Assembly: GCA_965194375.1 (NCBI GenBank)
Contig: CBDAEL010000001.1
From: Tabrizicola_A aquatica
GTDB taxonomy: Bacteria; Pseudomonadota; Alphaproteobacteria; Rhodobacterales; Rhodobacteraceae
Strand: one strand, 5' to 3'
DNA: 64,000 nucleotides
The position numbers were made by a program, and so were the translations under genes. Positions 1 to 10,500 of the stretch are shown piece by piece. The stretch's first letter is position 1. Each line of letters opens with the position of its first letter. The notes under the pieces are model-generated. The model did not search any database, was not told where the DNA came from, and saw only the letters and a program-made list of their open reading frames with translations.

Positions 1-522
1 GGGCTACGGGTGGAGCGGCCCAATCAGGTCTGGTGTGCTGACATCACCTACATCCCGATGCGCCGTGGCTTCCTCTATCTGGTCGCCATCATGGACTGGT
101 ATACCCGCAAGGTGCTGGCCTGGCGGATATCCAACACGCTGGAAGCCGACTTCTGCGTGGAGGCTTTGAACGAGGCGATCCATAAGTTCGGCCCGCCCGA
201 GATCATGAACACGGATCAGGGCAGCCAGTTCACGTCCTTCGTCTGGACTGACAGGCTGAAACGGGTTGGCACCCGGATCTCTATGGACGGCAAAGGGCGC
301 TGCATCGACAACATCTTCATCGAGCGCCTGTGGCGGTCCCTGAAGTATGAATGCGTCTATCTGCACGCCTGGGAAACCGGATCGCAGGCACGGGTCGGCA
401 TCGGGCGCTGGATCACCTTCTACAACCACCAACGCCCTCACACTGCCCATGGCGGCCAACCGCCCGCCGTGGTCTACTTTAACCGCATTGAAACCGATCA
501 GCAGGTGCAGGCAGTAGCTTAA
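1..522 (+). CDS. IS3-family transposase OrfB, C-terminal part (5' end cut by window edge)
   Basis: The open frame runs from the first base to TAA at 520-522; the GTG at 10 is an internal codon, not a real start. It holds the rve-type DDE integrase core: Asp in ADITY (codon 14 from the edge), Asp in NTDQGSQF (codon 72) and Glu in FIERLW (codon 108), giving the D-x35-E spacing typical of IS3 transposases. The FYNHQRPH segment near the C-terminus is also characteristic. In intact elements OrfB is usually made as an OrfAB fusion by -1 frameshifting; that region is not visible here. The catalytic core is unbroken, so the element could be active if its left half is intact. Confidence 0.88.
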   Translation, partial: GLRVERPNQVWCADITYIPMRRGFLYLVAIMDWYTRKVLAWRISNTLEADFCVEALNEAIHKFGPPEIMNTDQGSQFTSFVWTDRLKRVGTRISMDGKGRCIDNIFIERLWRSLKYECVYLHAWETGSQARVGIGRWITFYNHQRPHTAHGGQPPAVVYFNRIETDQQVQAVA

Positions 523-542
523 ACAACCCGGAAAGCTGTCCA
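1..542 (+). mobile_element. IS3-family insertion sequence, 3' part
   Basis: The window opens inside an IS3-family element; only the 3' half of the orfB transposase and the right end are present. After the transposase stop at 522 the sequence runs into a short non-coding end finishing with ctgtcca at about 542, consistent with the CA-3' terminus usual in this family. Immediately beyond, the sequence changes to the coding region of a recombinase that lacks its beginning, so the element probably inserted into or next to that gene. The left end and any target duplication are outside the window. Confidence 0.75.
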
Positions 543-546
543 AGAG

Positions 547-939
547 TTGGGGAGTAGCTCACTGGCACGTTCAACTAAGGACTTGCTGGATTTGGTAGGT
601 GTCATCACTGGCAAAGGCTGTCGTCTGGAGTTTGTGTCGGACAACTTGCAGTTCGGTGGGCAAGATGATGCTCGAAACGAGTTGATGCTCACGATGCTGG
701 GGGCTTTTGCGACGTGGGAACGTAAGACGATGTTGTCACGTCAGAAGGAAGGGATTGCTGTAGTTAAAGCGAAGGATGCCTTGTTGCCCCAAGAACAACG
801 CACCTACCGTGGCCGTCGAGCCACTATCTGTGAAGATGCAGTAAAGAAGCTGGTCGCTGACGGCTTGGGTGCTTCTGAGATTGCAAGGCGGCTTGGGGTG
901 TCTCGCCAGAGCGTCTATCGGCTTGGGCTTTGGGGTTGA
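547..939 (+). pseudogene. Serine recombinase/resolvase, N-terminally truncated
   Basis: About 125 residues resemble the C-terminal two thirds of Tn3/Hin-type resolvases: the segment LARSTKDLLDLV, the long E-helix region ending LGAFATWERKTML, then a DNA-binding tail with a helix-turn-helix (ASEIARRLGVSRQSVY). The N-terminal 60 or so residues that carry the catalytic serine are absent; the frame opens at a TTG right after the insertion-sequence end, without a plausible ribosome binding site. I infer that the neighbouring element or a deletion beheaded the gene. Base composition is less GC-rich than the chromosomal genes further right, which points to acquired DNA. Confidence 0.8.
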
Positions 940-1087
940 TAGCTACAGATCAATCGGCCAAATGGAGCATTGATTTTACGCAAAACATATCTCTACAGCG
1001 TAAGCCCGTTAGCCGTATGGCAAGCCATGGTACGCATGCTTTCAAGTATGCAGCCTCGGAGACCGTCAACCGTGCGCGAATGACAAG

Positions 1088-1396
1088 TTATTCAACAGGG
1101 TTTTGATCTACTACCCAGCCATCTGGTGCAGTGTATCCACCACTAGGAGCCGTCCAAGTCTGACCCGTCGACGGGTTGATGTAACCCACAAGTGCCTGTG
1201 TCGCAATGCCGGTTGGCGGGATAAAACCGTCTGGCATTCCGTCAGGTGCATTTAGCTTGGCGTCGAAGGAAGTGCTTTCCGTAGTTGAAGATGGTGATCG
1301 ATAGCTTTCAGAAGCTGCACTCTCCAATTTAGTAACGTTTTCGACACAACCACTTAGGGCTAAAACGCAAGAACAAACGAAAACCTTGCTGTACAT
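1088..1396 (-). CDS. Small putative lipoprotein, unknown function
   Basis: 102 residues starting at the ATG at 1396, chosen because it gives a standard lipoprotein signal (short basic start, hydrophobic stretch, lipobox ALSGC) and sits a few bases after an AAGGGTG-like ribosome binding site. The mature part is Ser/Thr-rich and then carries a short motif rich in Gly, Pro and Trp (INPSTGQTWTAPSGGYTAPDGW). I do not recognise the family. The cysteine would become the lipidated N-terminus and anchor the protein in a membrane. It stands alone in the AT-richer accessory patch, so it may have arrived with the recombinase remnants. Confidence 0.6.
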   Translation of the reverse strand: MYSKVFVCSCVLALSGCVENVTKLESAASESYRSPSSTTESTSFDAKLNAPDGMPDGFIPPTGIATQALVGYINPSTGQTWTAPSGGYTAPDGWVVDQNPVE

Positions 1397-1417
1397 AATG
1401 TCACCCTTGCCGCGCAT

Positions 1418-1957
1418 TTATGTTGCCTTCCCGTGCCGACCAATCCCCTAAAGTCAGGATCGCGTGATTTTGCCGGTTTAACAAGCGTATTTCGATGAGT
1501 TGTATCTGCGGTGGTATGGCAATCAGAAAGCCCAGATGCCTTGGCTCAGCCTAGGGACCCTTGGAAAATCTGGCGTAGGATTCACTTGCCACTGGTTGCC
1601 CTGCCTCCATCCGAAACAAAAATTTCAATCTGCTTTGGGTGGCAGAGAGGTCCAAGGTTCTGGTGTAGCTACAATATACTTGGTCACGTAAGCAGAAGGT
1701 CTTCGCCTGTTCTCCATGTAACTACACCAAAGACTTGAGATGGCCTGTTAGCCGATGATGTGACAGTTGGAGGGACTATTGTAGGTGACCACAGAAAAGG
1801 GTTACTGACCATTTACTGGAAATGGGCGACTGACATCTAGCTACGAGATAGGAACCTACAATGGATAAGCTGATGGAACCTAAATGAACACATAAGCCTT
1901 TGTTTTTGTTACATGTGCGTTAACCGCGCCTTAACCAGCTTTGTCTATCCCCAAGGG
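1418..1957. other. Gene-poor stretch upstream of recQ
   Basis: About 540 bases without a convincing gene. Short open frames between 1500 and 1738 overlap each other in different frames, have no ribosome binding sites and no recognisable protein features. The stretch is AT-richer than its right flank. It contains an imperfect inverted repeat: tggtgtagctaca at 1661-1673 against tgtaactacacca at 1717-1729 (12 of 13 positions pair, about 43 bases apart). The recQ promoter must lie in the right part, but I could not assign it. Confidence 0.5.
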
Positions 1958-4021
1958 ATGCTTTCACCGCCCATGGCCGCCGACCCCACAGTGCTTTTGC
2001 ATTCGATCTTCGGCTTTCCGGGCTTTCGGCCCGGACAGGAAGAGATTGTGAATGCCGTTCTGGCCGGGCGCAACACGCTGGCGATCATGCCAACGGGTGG
2101 CGGAAAATCTTTGTGTTTTCAGCTTCCTGCGCTGTGCCGAGACGGGGTGACGGTGGTTATCTCGCCGCTGATTGCGCTGATGCGCGATCAGGTCCGGGCG
2201 CTGCGCGCGGCGGGGGTTGAGGCGGGGGCGCTCACCTCGGGCAACACCGAGGAAGAAACCGAACAAGTGTTCGCAGCGCTGGATGAGGGGCGGCTGAAAC
2301 TCTTGTACATGGCGCCAGAGCGGCTGGCCTCAGGCGCAACCCTTCCAATGCTCAGGCGCATCAACTGCACGCTGATCGCCGTGGATGAGGCGCATTGCGT
2401 CAGCCAATGGGGCCATGATTTCCGCCCCGATTATCTGCGCATCGGCGAGTTGCGCCGCGCCTTGAACGTGCCCTTGGCCGCCTTCACCGCCACGGCGGAC
2501 GAAGAAACCCGGGCCGAGATTGTCACCCGCCTGTTTGACGGCGTCGCACCCGACAGTTTCTTGCGCGGCTTTGACCGGCCGAACATCCACCTTGCCTTTG
2601 CCGTCAAGGACAGCCCGCGCGACCAGATTCTGGCCTTTGCCGCCGCCCGCCGCGGGCAATCGGGCATTGTCTATTGCGCCACGCGGGCCAAAACCGAAAC
2701 CCTCGCCGCCGCCCTGCGTGCCGAGGGGCACGCGACCGCCTTTTATCACGGCGGCATGGAGGCCGAGGCCCGCCGCCATGTCGAAATTCGCTTTCAGCAA
2801 GAAGATGGGCTGATCGTGGTGGCGACCATTGCTTTCGGCATGGGCATCGACAAGCCCGATATCCGCTGGGTTGCCCATGCTGATCTGCCAAAATCCATCG
2901 AAGGCTATTATCAGGAAATCGGCCGCGCGGGCCGCGATGGCGCTCCGGCCGAAACGCTTACCCTTTACGGCCCCGACGACATTCGCCTGCGCCGCACCCA
3001 GATTGACGAGGGGCTGGCCCCGCCCGACCGAAAAGCCGCCGATCACGCCCGCCTGAACGCGCTTTTGGGTCTGGCCGAGGCGATGGCCTGCCGTCGGCAG
3101 GTTCTGTTGGGCTATTTCGGTGAAGAGGCCCAGCCTTGTGGCACCTGCGACCTGTGCGACCGCCCCGCCGTTTTGTTCGACGCCACCGACGCCGTGCGAA
3201 AGGCGTTGTCGGCGATCCTGCGCACTGGCGAATGGTTCGGCGCGGGCCATCTGATTGATATCCTGACCGGGAACGCCACGGCCAAGGTCCGCGAAAAGGG
3301 CCACGATGGGCTGCCGACCTTTGGGGTGGGCAAGGATCTGTCCAAACCGGCCTGGGGCGCGGTCTTTCGCCAGATGATGGGCCGCGATCTGGTCCGCCCC
3401 GATGGCGACCGCTTCGGCGCGCTTCGCATGACCGATGCCGCCCGCCCCATTCTGCGCGGCGAGGCAAACATCACCCTTCGCCGTGACACGGTGGAGAAGG
3501 CCCGGCCGGGCTATACGGTCAAAACCCAAGTGGCCGATGAAGATGCAAGTCTGCTCTCCGCCCTGAAAGCAAAGCGCCGCGCCTTGGCCGAGGCGGCAGG
3601 CGCCCCAGCCTACGTAATTTTCCCCGACCGCACCTTGATTGAAATGGCCGAAAAACGCCCGATGACGCTGGATGAGATGATGGGCATCACCGGGGTGGGG
3701 GCGAAAAAGCTGGAAAGCTATGGCGCGCTGTTTCTGTCGGTCATCACCGGGGCCGAGACTGCCGCCCTGCACCCGGCGCGCAAGGCGCTGGTCGGGCGCG
3801 ATGCAGGCGCCCTGTTTGACCGGCTGGCCGAGGTGCAACTGACCCTGTCGCGCGGCGATGATGGAACCGGCAAGTATCTGTCCTGCACCCATTCCACCCT
3901 GCGCCAGATCGCCGAACGCCGCCCTTCGACCTTGGGGGAAATGCAGGCCATTCAAGGCATGGGCGAGTTGAAAACCGACCGCTTTGGTACAGCCTTTCTT
4001 GAGGTCTTGCGCGAGGGCTGA
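1958..4021 (+). CDS. recQ: ATP-dependent DNA helicase RecQ
   Basis: A superfamily 2, 3'-5' DNA helicase of recombination and fork repair. From the ATG at 1958 it has 687 residues. Visible are the Walker A motif MPTGGGKS (Lys about 50), the DEAH box in VDEAHCVSQWGHDF, helicase motifs V-VI (ATIAFGMGIDKPD, GRAGRDG), the RQC zinc cysteines (CGTCDLC), and two C-terminal HRDC domains in tandem (about 530-600 and 610-685). Two HRDC domains are common in alphaproteobacterial RecQ. The start is uncertain: ATG at 1958 directly follows an AAGGG, while ATG at 1973 would put that same AAGGG about 15 bases upstream; an earlier ATG at 1913 gives an N-terminus not typical for the family. yaaA follows 31 bases later on the same strand. 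Confidence 0.95.
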   Translation: MLSPPMAADPTVLLHSIFGFPGFRPGQEEIVNAVLAGRNTLAIMPTGGGKSLCFQLPALCRDGVTVVISPLIALMRDQVRALRAAGVEAGALTSGNTEEETEQVFAALDEGRLKLLYMAPERLASGATLPMLRRINCTLIAVDEAHCVSQWGHDFRPDYLRIGELRRALNVPLAAFTATADEETRAEIVTRLFDGVAPDSFLRGFDRPNIHLAFAVKDSPRDQILAFAAARRGQSGIVYCATRAKTETLAAALRAEGHATAFYHGGMEAEARRHVEIRFQQEDGLIVVATIAFGMGIDKPDIRWVAHADLPKSIEGYYQEIGRAGRDGAPAETLTLYGPDDIRLRRTQIDEGLAPPDRKAADHARLNALLGLAEAMACRRQVLLGYFGEEAQPCGTCDLCDRPAVLFDATDAVRKALSAILRTGEWFGAGHLIDILTGNATAKVREKGHDGLPTFGVGKDLSKPAWGAVFRQMMGRDLVRPDGDRFGALRMTDAARPILRGEANITLRRDTVEKARPGYTVKTQVADEDASLLSALKAKRRALAEAAGAPAYVIFPDRTLIEMAEKRPMTLDEMMGITGVGAKKLESYGALFLSVITGAETAALHPARKALVGRDAGALFDRLAEVQLTLSRGDDGTGKYLSCTHSTLRQIAERRPSTLGEMQAIQGMGELKTDRFGTAFLEVLREG

Positions 4022-4052
4022 TCCGGGCTAGGTTCTGCCTGATAGGAGACGA

Positions 4053-4841
4053 ATGATGCTGACCGTAATCTCTCCCGCCAAGCGGATGAATGAAAAGCCC
4101 CACGCCCTGCCCGCAGGGTTTTCGCTGACCCAGCCCGAATATGCCGCCGATGCGGCCGCCTTGGCCAAGCTGGCGCGCGGCCTTTCGGCTGATGATCTTT
4201 GCGGGCTGATGGACATCTCGCCCAAGCTGGGCGCGCTGAACCGCGACCGCTTTGCCAGCTTTGACCCCAAGGCCACGGGCCAAGCGGCGGCCTTCCTGTT
4301 TGACGGTGACACATATGCCGGGCTTGAGGCCCGGACGATGGAGCCAGACGCCTTGCGCTGGGCGCAGGGGCATCTGCGGATTCTCTCCGGCCTTTACGGG
4401 CTTTTACGGCCTTTGGACGGAATTCAGCCCTACCGGCTGGAAATGGGTATCCGGCTGGCCAACCCGCGCGGGGCGGATCTTTATGGATGGTGGGGGGTAA
4501 AGCCCGCGCAGGCGCTGAAATCGCTGGCGGCCGAGATGGGCGCAAAGGCCTTGGTCAACTGCGCCTCGACCGAGTATTTCGGGGCGGTGGATGTCAAGGC
4601 CTTGGGCCTGCCTATCATCACCCCCGTATTCTTGGAAGAAAAGGCTGGTGAGGCCAAGATCGTGTCGTTCTGGGCCAAAAAGGCACGCGGTGCCATGGCG
4701 CGGTTCATTGCCGACAACCACCTTACCGACCCGGCCGACCTGCGTGGTTTTGGCATCGGCGGCTATACCTTCCGGGCCGATCAATCTGATGCGACACGGC
4801 TGGTGTTCAGCCGTCAGGCCCCCGAGGCAGCGGCAGCCTGA
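4053..4841 (+). CDS. yaaA: Peroxide stress protein YaaA (DUF328)
   Basis: 262 residues, the usual family length. The start MLTVISPAKRM, the central RPLDGIQPYRLEMGIRL block and the late FWAKKARGAMARF block match the YaaA family. In Escherichia coli YaaA lowers free iron and limits DNA and protein damage during hydrogen peroxide stress and binds DNA; that role is transferred by homology only. Two ATG codons in a row follow the ribosome binding site AGGAGACGA. It lies closely behind recQ, so co-transcription as a small DNA-damage/oxidative-stress unit is plausible. Confidence 0.93.
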   Translation: MMLTVISPAKRMNEKPHALPAGFSLTQPEYAADAAALAKLARGLSADDLCGLMDISPKLGALNRDRFASFDPKATGQAAAFLFDGDTYAGLEARTMEPDALRWAQGHLRILSGLYGLLRPLDGIQPYRLEMGIRLANPRGADLYGWWGVKPAQALKSLAAEMGAKALVNCASTEYFGAVDVKALGLPIITPVFLEEKAGEAKIVSFWAKKARGAMARFIADNHLTDPADLRGFGIGGYTFRADQSDATRLVFSRQAPEAAAA

Positions 4842-4848
4842 CCCGCCG

Positions 4849-7428
4849 TCACGCCGCGTTTTCGGTCGCCACCGCAATCGGCAAGGCCCCCTGCGGGCAA
4901 AAGTCGGCCAAGGTGGCAGTGATCGCCTGTTTGCGCAGCGGTTTGGTCATATAGCGGTCAATCCCAGCGGCCAGAATTGCCTCCGCGTCACCTTCCATCG
5001 CATGGGCGGTCAGCGCCACGATGGGCACATGTGCGGACCCACCCTCGGCGGCACGAATGGCCCGCGCGGCGTCGCGGCCATCCATTTCGGGCATCGAGAT
5101 GTCCATGAAAATCATGTCAGGCTGGAAACTTTGCCACAGCGCCACGGCCTTTACCCCGTTGTCGGCAAAGACCAGATCAATGTCGATGTCGCGCACCATC
5201 TTTTGAAACACCAACTGGTTGGTGCGGTTGTCCTCGGCCACCAGAACCCGCATCTTGCGCACCTCACCCGGATACGGTGGGGCGGCAACGATGGGCGTTT
5301 CGGGCAAATTGGTGCCTGTGATCGCCTGCAAGCTGCGATAAAGATCCGCCCGCAGGATGGGCTTTTGCAGGATGCCCGCCAGATGCTCGGCCCCCGCCCC
5401 TTCACGCGCATTGGCGGGGCTGGAGGACAGCAACACCAAAGGCAGCCCATGACCCGCCGCGCGAATGCGGCTGGCCAGTTGCAACCCATCCATCTCGGGC
5501 ATGTCATGGTCGGTGATGACCACATCAAAACCGCCCGCTTCCAGCGCGACCAGCGCCTCACCCCCCGAACGACATAGGGTCACCGCAATGCCACAAGGCA
5601 CTAGCTGGCGTTCCAGAATGGTGCGGTTGATGAACTGGTCATCCACCACCAGCGCGCGCTTGATCGGGATGGGGCGGCGCGGTTGAACCACCTCTTCGGC
5701 CACCGGCAAGGTCAGCCGAAAGCCAAAGCATGACCCCTTGCCAACCTCACTGTCGACCCAGACCGCGCCCTCCATCCGTTCGATCAGACGCTGGCTGATG
5801 GCAAGGCCCAACCCCGTGCCTTCAAACTTGCGGTTCGACTGGCTTTCCACCTGATTGAACTCGCCAAAGATGTGATCAAGGTTTTCCGGCGCGATGCCAA
5901 TCCCGGTATCTTCCACCGTGACATGCACCTGCTGGCGGCCCGGCGTATCCTCAAGCCCGACCACGCGCACCAGAACATGGCCCCTTTCGGTGAACTTCAC
6001 CGCATTGCCAATGAGGTTGGTCAGAACCTGCCGCAGCCGCCCCGGATCACCGACATAGCGGGTGGGCAGGAACATGTCGAAATCGATCATCAGATCGATG
6101 CCCTTTTCCCGCGCGCGCGGCTGCAACAGCATGGTGACTTCGTGGATCGTCCGCTCCAGATCAAAGGGTTCGGGGTAAAGCGTCATCCTCTCAGCCTCAA
6201 GCTTCGAGTAATCAAGGATGTCATTGATGATGACCAATAGCGCCTCGCCCGACGACCGGATGGTCTCAGCGAACAGCCGCTGTTCCTCGGACAAAGCCGT
6301 ATCGCACAACAGTTCCGCCATGCCGACGACACCGTTCATCGGCGTGCGGATTTCATGGGACATATTGGCAAGGAAGGCCGATTTGGCACGGTTCGCGGCC
6401 TCCGCCTCGGCGCGGGCAGCCTCAAGCGCGGCTTGCTGATCGCGCTGCGCGGTGATGTCTCGGCGCAAGCCCACGCGGCCACCATCGGGCGTGCGGTGGT
6501 CATGCTCTTCGATCCAGCGGCCATCCGACAGCTGACATTCGGTGATGCCATCCGCATGCCGCATCTGGGCCAGCCGTTCGGCCAGCCAATCCTCCTCACG
6601 CCCCACGGCTTCGGGAACGTGGCCACTGCGCAGACCATGGCGCAACAGGTCTTCGAAGGATGCGCCGGGCACCATCGCCTCGGCGCTGTCGGGGAACATG
6701 TCGCGGTAGCGGTGATTGAAAGCCAAAAGACGTTCCTCCCTGTCAAACAGCACAAATCCATCTGGAATCGCCTCAATCGCGGCCCAGATGCGCATTTCTT
6801 CGGTGATGTTCAGCGCGAGGCTGACGCGGTCGCCGTCGCGCGCGCGCCGGTCCACCAACCGCAGCCAGACGCCGCCGCGCAGTGGGACAACCACCGGTTC
6901 GATCACCTCACCCTGCCAGCGGTCCAGCATGCGGGCGCAGCAATCCTCGGCCGCCTCGCCTGCCAGTTCGATCAACCCATTGCAGGCGGCAATGCGTAGA
7001 ATATCGCCATAGGTGGCGCCCAGCGCGATATCGGTGCCGCGAAAGGCGGCAAGATAGGCCGAATTGGCCGCCACAAGGCAGGAATTGGCATCAAACACCG
7101 CAAAGCCATCGGGGATGGTGTTGATCGAATCCCAAAGCCGCCGCTCGGCCATCACCGCCGCCGAGTGGGCGCGGTCCAGATCGCCCTTCACTTGGCTGTT
7201 CTGACCCTTCAAAAGCTCAGCCTCGGTCAGCGCAGATTTTACCACCTGCCGCTGTTCGACGATCTGGTCCGACAAGGCACGGGCATGCAGTGCCAGCTTT
7301 TCATTGGCGGCAAACAGCTCTCGGCTTTTCTGGTCCAGCAGCCGTTCGGCGGCCAGCCTTGCCCGCCGCTCTTTCGCCAAGCGTTCCGCGATCTCCATCC
7401 GTCCATCCTGCACGAACTTGCGCCACAT
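4849..7428 (-). CDS. Soluble hybrid histidine kinase with two PAS-like and two receiver domains
   Basis: 859 residues from the ATG at 7428 (alternative ATG at 7398 has a better-placed AGGA; frame extensions further upstream are low-complexity and rejected). Order: N-terminal coiled coil (about 1-95), two PAS-like sensor domains (about 98-210 and 215-325), a second short coiled coil, HisKA with the phospho-accepting His at about 358 (MSHEIRTPMNG), a HATPase domain (EDTGIGI, GTGLGLAIS), then two receiver domains (ITDHDMPEMDG and FMDISMPEMDG). No membrane segments, so it senses a cytoplasmic cue. No partner regulator or phosphotransfer protein lies nearby. It is convergent with yaaA and divergent from the macroglobulin gene (141 bases between). 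Confidence 0.9.
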   Translation of the reverse strand: MWRKFVQDGRMEIAERLAKERRARLAAERLLDQKSRELFAANEKLALHARALSDQIVEQRQVVKSALTEAELLKGQNSQVKGDLDRAHSAAVMAERRLWDSINTIPDGFAVFDANSCLVAANSAYLAAFRGTDIALGATYGDILRIAACNGLIELAGEAAEDCCARMLDRWQGEVIEPVVVPLRGGVWLRLVDRRARDGDRVSLALNITEEMRIWAAIEAIPDGFVLFDREERLLAFNHRYRDMFPDSAEAMVPGASFEDLLRHGLRSGHVPEAVGREEDWLAERLAQMRHADGITECQLSDGRWIEEHDHRTPDGGRVGLRRDITAQRDQQAALEAARAEAEAANRAKSAFLANMSHEIRTPMNGVVGMAELLCDTALSEEQRLFAETIRSSGEALLVIINDILDYSKLEAERMTLYPEPFDLERTIHEVTMLLQPRAREKGIDLMIDFDMFLPTRYVGDPGRLRQVLTNLIGNAVKFTERGHVLVRVVGLEDTPGRQQVHVTVEDTGIGIAPENLDHIFGEFNQVESQSNRKFEGTGLGLAISQRLIERMEGAVWVDSEVGKGSCFGFRLTLPVAEEVVQPRRPIPIKRALVVDDQFINRTILERQLVPCGIAVTLCRSGGEALVALEAGGFDVVITDHDMPEMDGLQLASRIRAAGHGLPLVLLSSSPANAREGAGAEHLAGILQKPILRADLYRSLQAITGTNLPETPIVAAPPYPGEVRKMRVLVAEDNRTNQLVFQKMVRDIDIDLVFADNGVKAVALWQSFQPDMIFMDISMPEMDGRDAARAIRAAEGGSAHVPIVALTAHAMEGDAEAILAAGIDRYMTKPLRKQAITATLADFCPQGALPIAVATENAA

Positions 7429-7569
7429 CCCAGCGGCGCGCCGGGCCAAATTGGCGGAACAGTATGAAGACGGGCTTAACGACGATGGGGCAGGGCAAGC
7501 CGTAACGCAGCTTGCGTGCACAGGGCCCTGCGTGTCAGACTTTCCCCATTCAGACTCGGGGGTTTTTCA

Positions 7570-10500
7570 ATGCGTGCGTTCCGGACAATTACCTTTGTCG
7601 GCGCGGTAGGTGCCGCAGTGTTAGCCTTTGCTGGATCCGGCATAGCCCAAGATCTGATCCCTGAACGCCGCCTTGTTCTGACCGATAACACCGACATGCC
7701 GGGTGGCGATCTGCAATCGATTTTCGACACCACGCTCGAGGCCTGCCAACGGGCCTGCCTGACAAACCCGTCCTGCACCGCCTTTACCTTCAACAGCCTG
7801 AAAGGCGCCTGTTTTCCAAAGTCAGCCCCCGGGGCGGCCATGCCCTTCAATGGGGCCTTATCGGGTTTCGTGCTAAATGCCGAAGCGGAAGCAGAGGCCC
7901 GCGCCAAGACCCGCTTGACCGAACTCAACTTCGTGCAAAGCTGGGAGGTGCCGGGGGTCGTGCAACAGGCCGAAACCCTTGCAAATGCCCATGTGACTGG
8001 TCCCTACAGCGCCGAGGAGCATTTCCGATCGGCCTTTGATGCCGAGGCCATGGGTGACCCCGCCGCCGCCAGCCGCTTTTTGGGCGCAGGGCTGAACCTG
8101 ACCGATGCGGCCAGCGATTGGGCGGAATATGCCCGCCTGCTTTATGCCGCCGGGCAAGCAGACGAGAGCAACCGCCGATCCTATCACGAGCAGTCCTTCT
8201 TTGCTGCCGTCAACGCCTATCTGCGGGCCGACAACCCCGCCTTGCAGCATACGATTCTTGTCCAGATGGGGCAGGCGCTTGAAACCATCGACCGGGGCCG
8301 CGACACCGTGCAAGCGCTGCGGCTCGCGCAGGCGTTGCAGCCCCGCGACGACACCGCCGCAGCGCTGGAGGTGGCGGCTGGCCTTTACGGATTCCGGATT
8401 CTGGCCACCGATGTTCAGGCCGATTCCGCGCGTCCGCGCATCTGCCTCGGGTTTTCAGAAGATCTGGTGAAAACCGGGGTCGACTATGCCACTTTCGTTC
8501 AGCTTCCCGCGGCAGGGTTGACCGTCAGCTATGACGGCTGGCGTCAGCTTTGTGTCGAAGGGGTCGCCCATGGCAGCCGCCAGACCGTCACCTTCCGCGA
8601 AGGGCTTCCCTCAGCCGATGGGCAGGTCTTGGCCAAGTCAGTGGACATCACCGCCTATGTCCGCGACCGCAATCCGGGCGTGCGTTTTCCGGGCCGGGGG
8701 TATGTCTTGCCGCGCAGCGATACGGTGGCCGTTCCGGTGGAAACGGTGAACACCGACAAGCTGGACCTGACGCTCTATCGCGTGACTGACCGCAACCTGC
8801 TGCGCGCCGTGCAGAACGGCTATTTCAGCCAACCGATGCGCAACGATCAGGAATGGGAATTCAGCGCCGAAGTGGGCACCGAAATCTGGACCGGTTCCGC
8901 CTCGGTGCCGCAAGAGGTGAACAAGGATCTGACCACCCGCCTACCGCTGTCTGAAGCCTTGGCGGGCCAACCGGCGGGGGTTTACGCCCTACGCGCCAGC
9001 GTGCCGGGGGTTGACCCCTATCTTGTGCCCGCGGGATGGCAGTGGTTCGTGGTGTCCGATCTGGGGCTCACCAGCCTGTCTGGAGTTGATGGCCTGCATG
9101 TCTTTGTCCGCGCACTGGGCACGGCGGGGGCGAAAGAGGGTGTGACGGTCGACATGCTGTCGCGCGCCAATGAGGTGCTGGGCTCTGCCGTGACCGATGC
9201 AATGGGCTATGCGCGCTTTGATGCGGGCCTCACACGCGGCACGGGTTCGGCGGCCCCCGCGCTCATCGTGGCCAAGGATGGCAGCGGCGATCTGGCCTTC
9301 CTGTCGCTGACCGACCCCGAGTTTGACCTGTCAGACCGTGGGGTCGAAGGTCGTGAAGCCGCACCGCCGGTCGATGTGTTCCTGACCACCGACCGGGGCG
9401 CATACCGCGCGGGCGAAACGGTGTTTGCCACTGCCCTTGCCCGTGATGCGCAGGCGGGTGCGGTGGAAGGTCTGCCGCTGACCGCGATCCTCAAACGACC
9501 TGATGGCGTGGAATACTCGCGCGCCTTGGTGGCCGATGCGGGCGCAGGCGGTCATGTGTTCCAGATGCCCATTGCTGGCAGCGCCCCGCGTGGGGTCTGG
9601 CGGCTGGAGGTGTTCGCTGATCTGGACAGCGCGGCGCTGACCTCGAAAACCTTCTTAGTCGAAGATTTCCTGCCCGAGCGCATCGACTTTACGCTGGCTT
9701 TGGCCAACCTGGACATTCGCCTTGGCGACACGCCCGATCTGACGGTTGACGCGAAGTATCTCTTTGGCGCGCCCGGCGCTGATCTGGCGGTTGAGGGTGA
9801 AGTACTCCTCCGCGCGGCCCCCGAACTTGCCGCCTTCCCCGGCTATCTGATCGGCCGTCACGACCAACCCTTTGAAGCAGTGATGGACAGCTTTTCCCCC
9901 ATCCGCACCGATATAGATGGCAAGGCCACGATCGCGCTGCCCCTGCCACAGGTGGATGACCCCGCCCGCCCCCTGGAGATGCGCGCCATCGTCCGCGTCG
10001 CCGAAGGCTCGGGCCGCCCGGTCGAACGGCAGGTGACGCAGCTTCTGGCGCCCTCGTCCCCAATGATCGGCATCAAACCCATGTTTGACGGCGTGGCCCC
10101 AGAAGGTGCCGAGGCGCGGTTCAGCCTGATCGGCATTGGCGCCGATCTGAAACCCATGGCCATGACGCTGCGCTACACCGTGAACCGGGTTGAGACACAG
10201 TATCAGTGGTATCAGCAAAACGGCAATTGGATGTGGGAGCCCGTCACCTCGCGCAACCGCGTGGCCGAAGGGGAAGTGACCCTGACCGCCGAGGCCTCTG
10301 AAATCGCTGTGCCGGTTGAATGGGGGGAATATGAGATTCTCGTCGAAGCCACAGGCGATGTGCAGGCCGCAACCTCAACCACCTTCTACGCGGGTTGGTA
10401 TGCGTCCGCCGACGCCTCCGCCACGCCTGACACACTGGAACTTTCGCTGGACCGTCCCGCCTACAAACCCGGCGACACCGCCACCTTGCGGCTGGTGCCG

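Noticed and set aside
1500..1738. Two short overlapping plus-strand frames
   Set aside because: Different frames, no ribosome binding site, no recognisable protein pattern.
2330..3955. A 541-codon open frame antisense to recQ
   Set aside because: It mirrors recQ third-position GC bias, is full of Gly/Gln/Arg low-complexity sequence and shows no family features.
7429..7521. Upstream extension of the histidine kinase to 890 codons
   Set aside because: The added residues are low-complexity; the coiled-coil start typical of relatives begins at the ATG at 7428.
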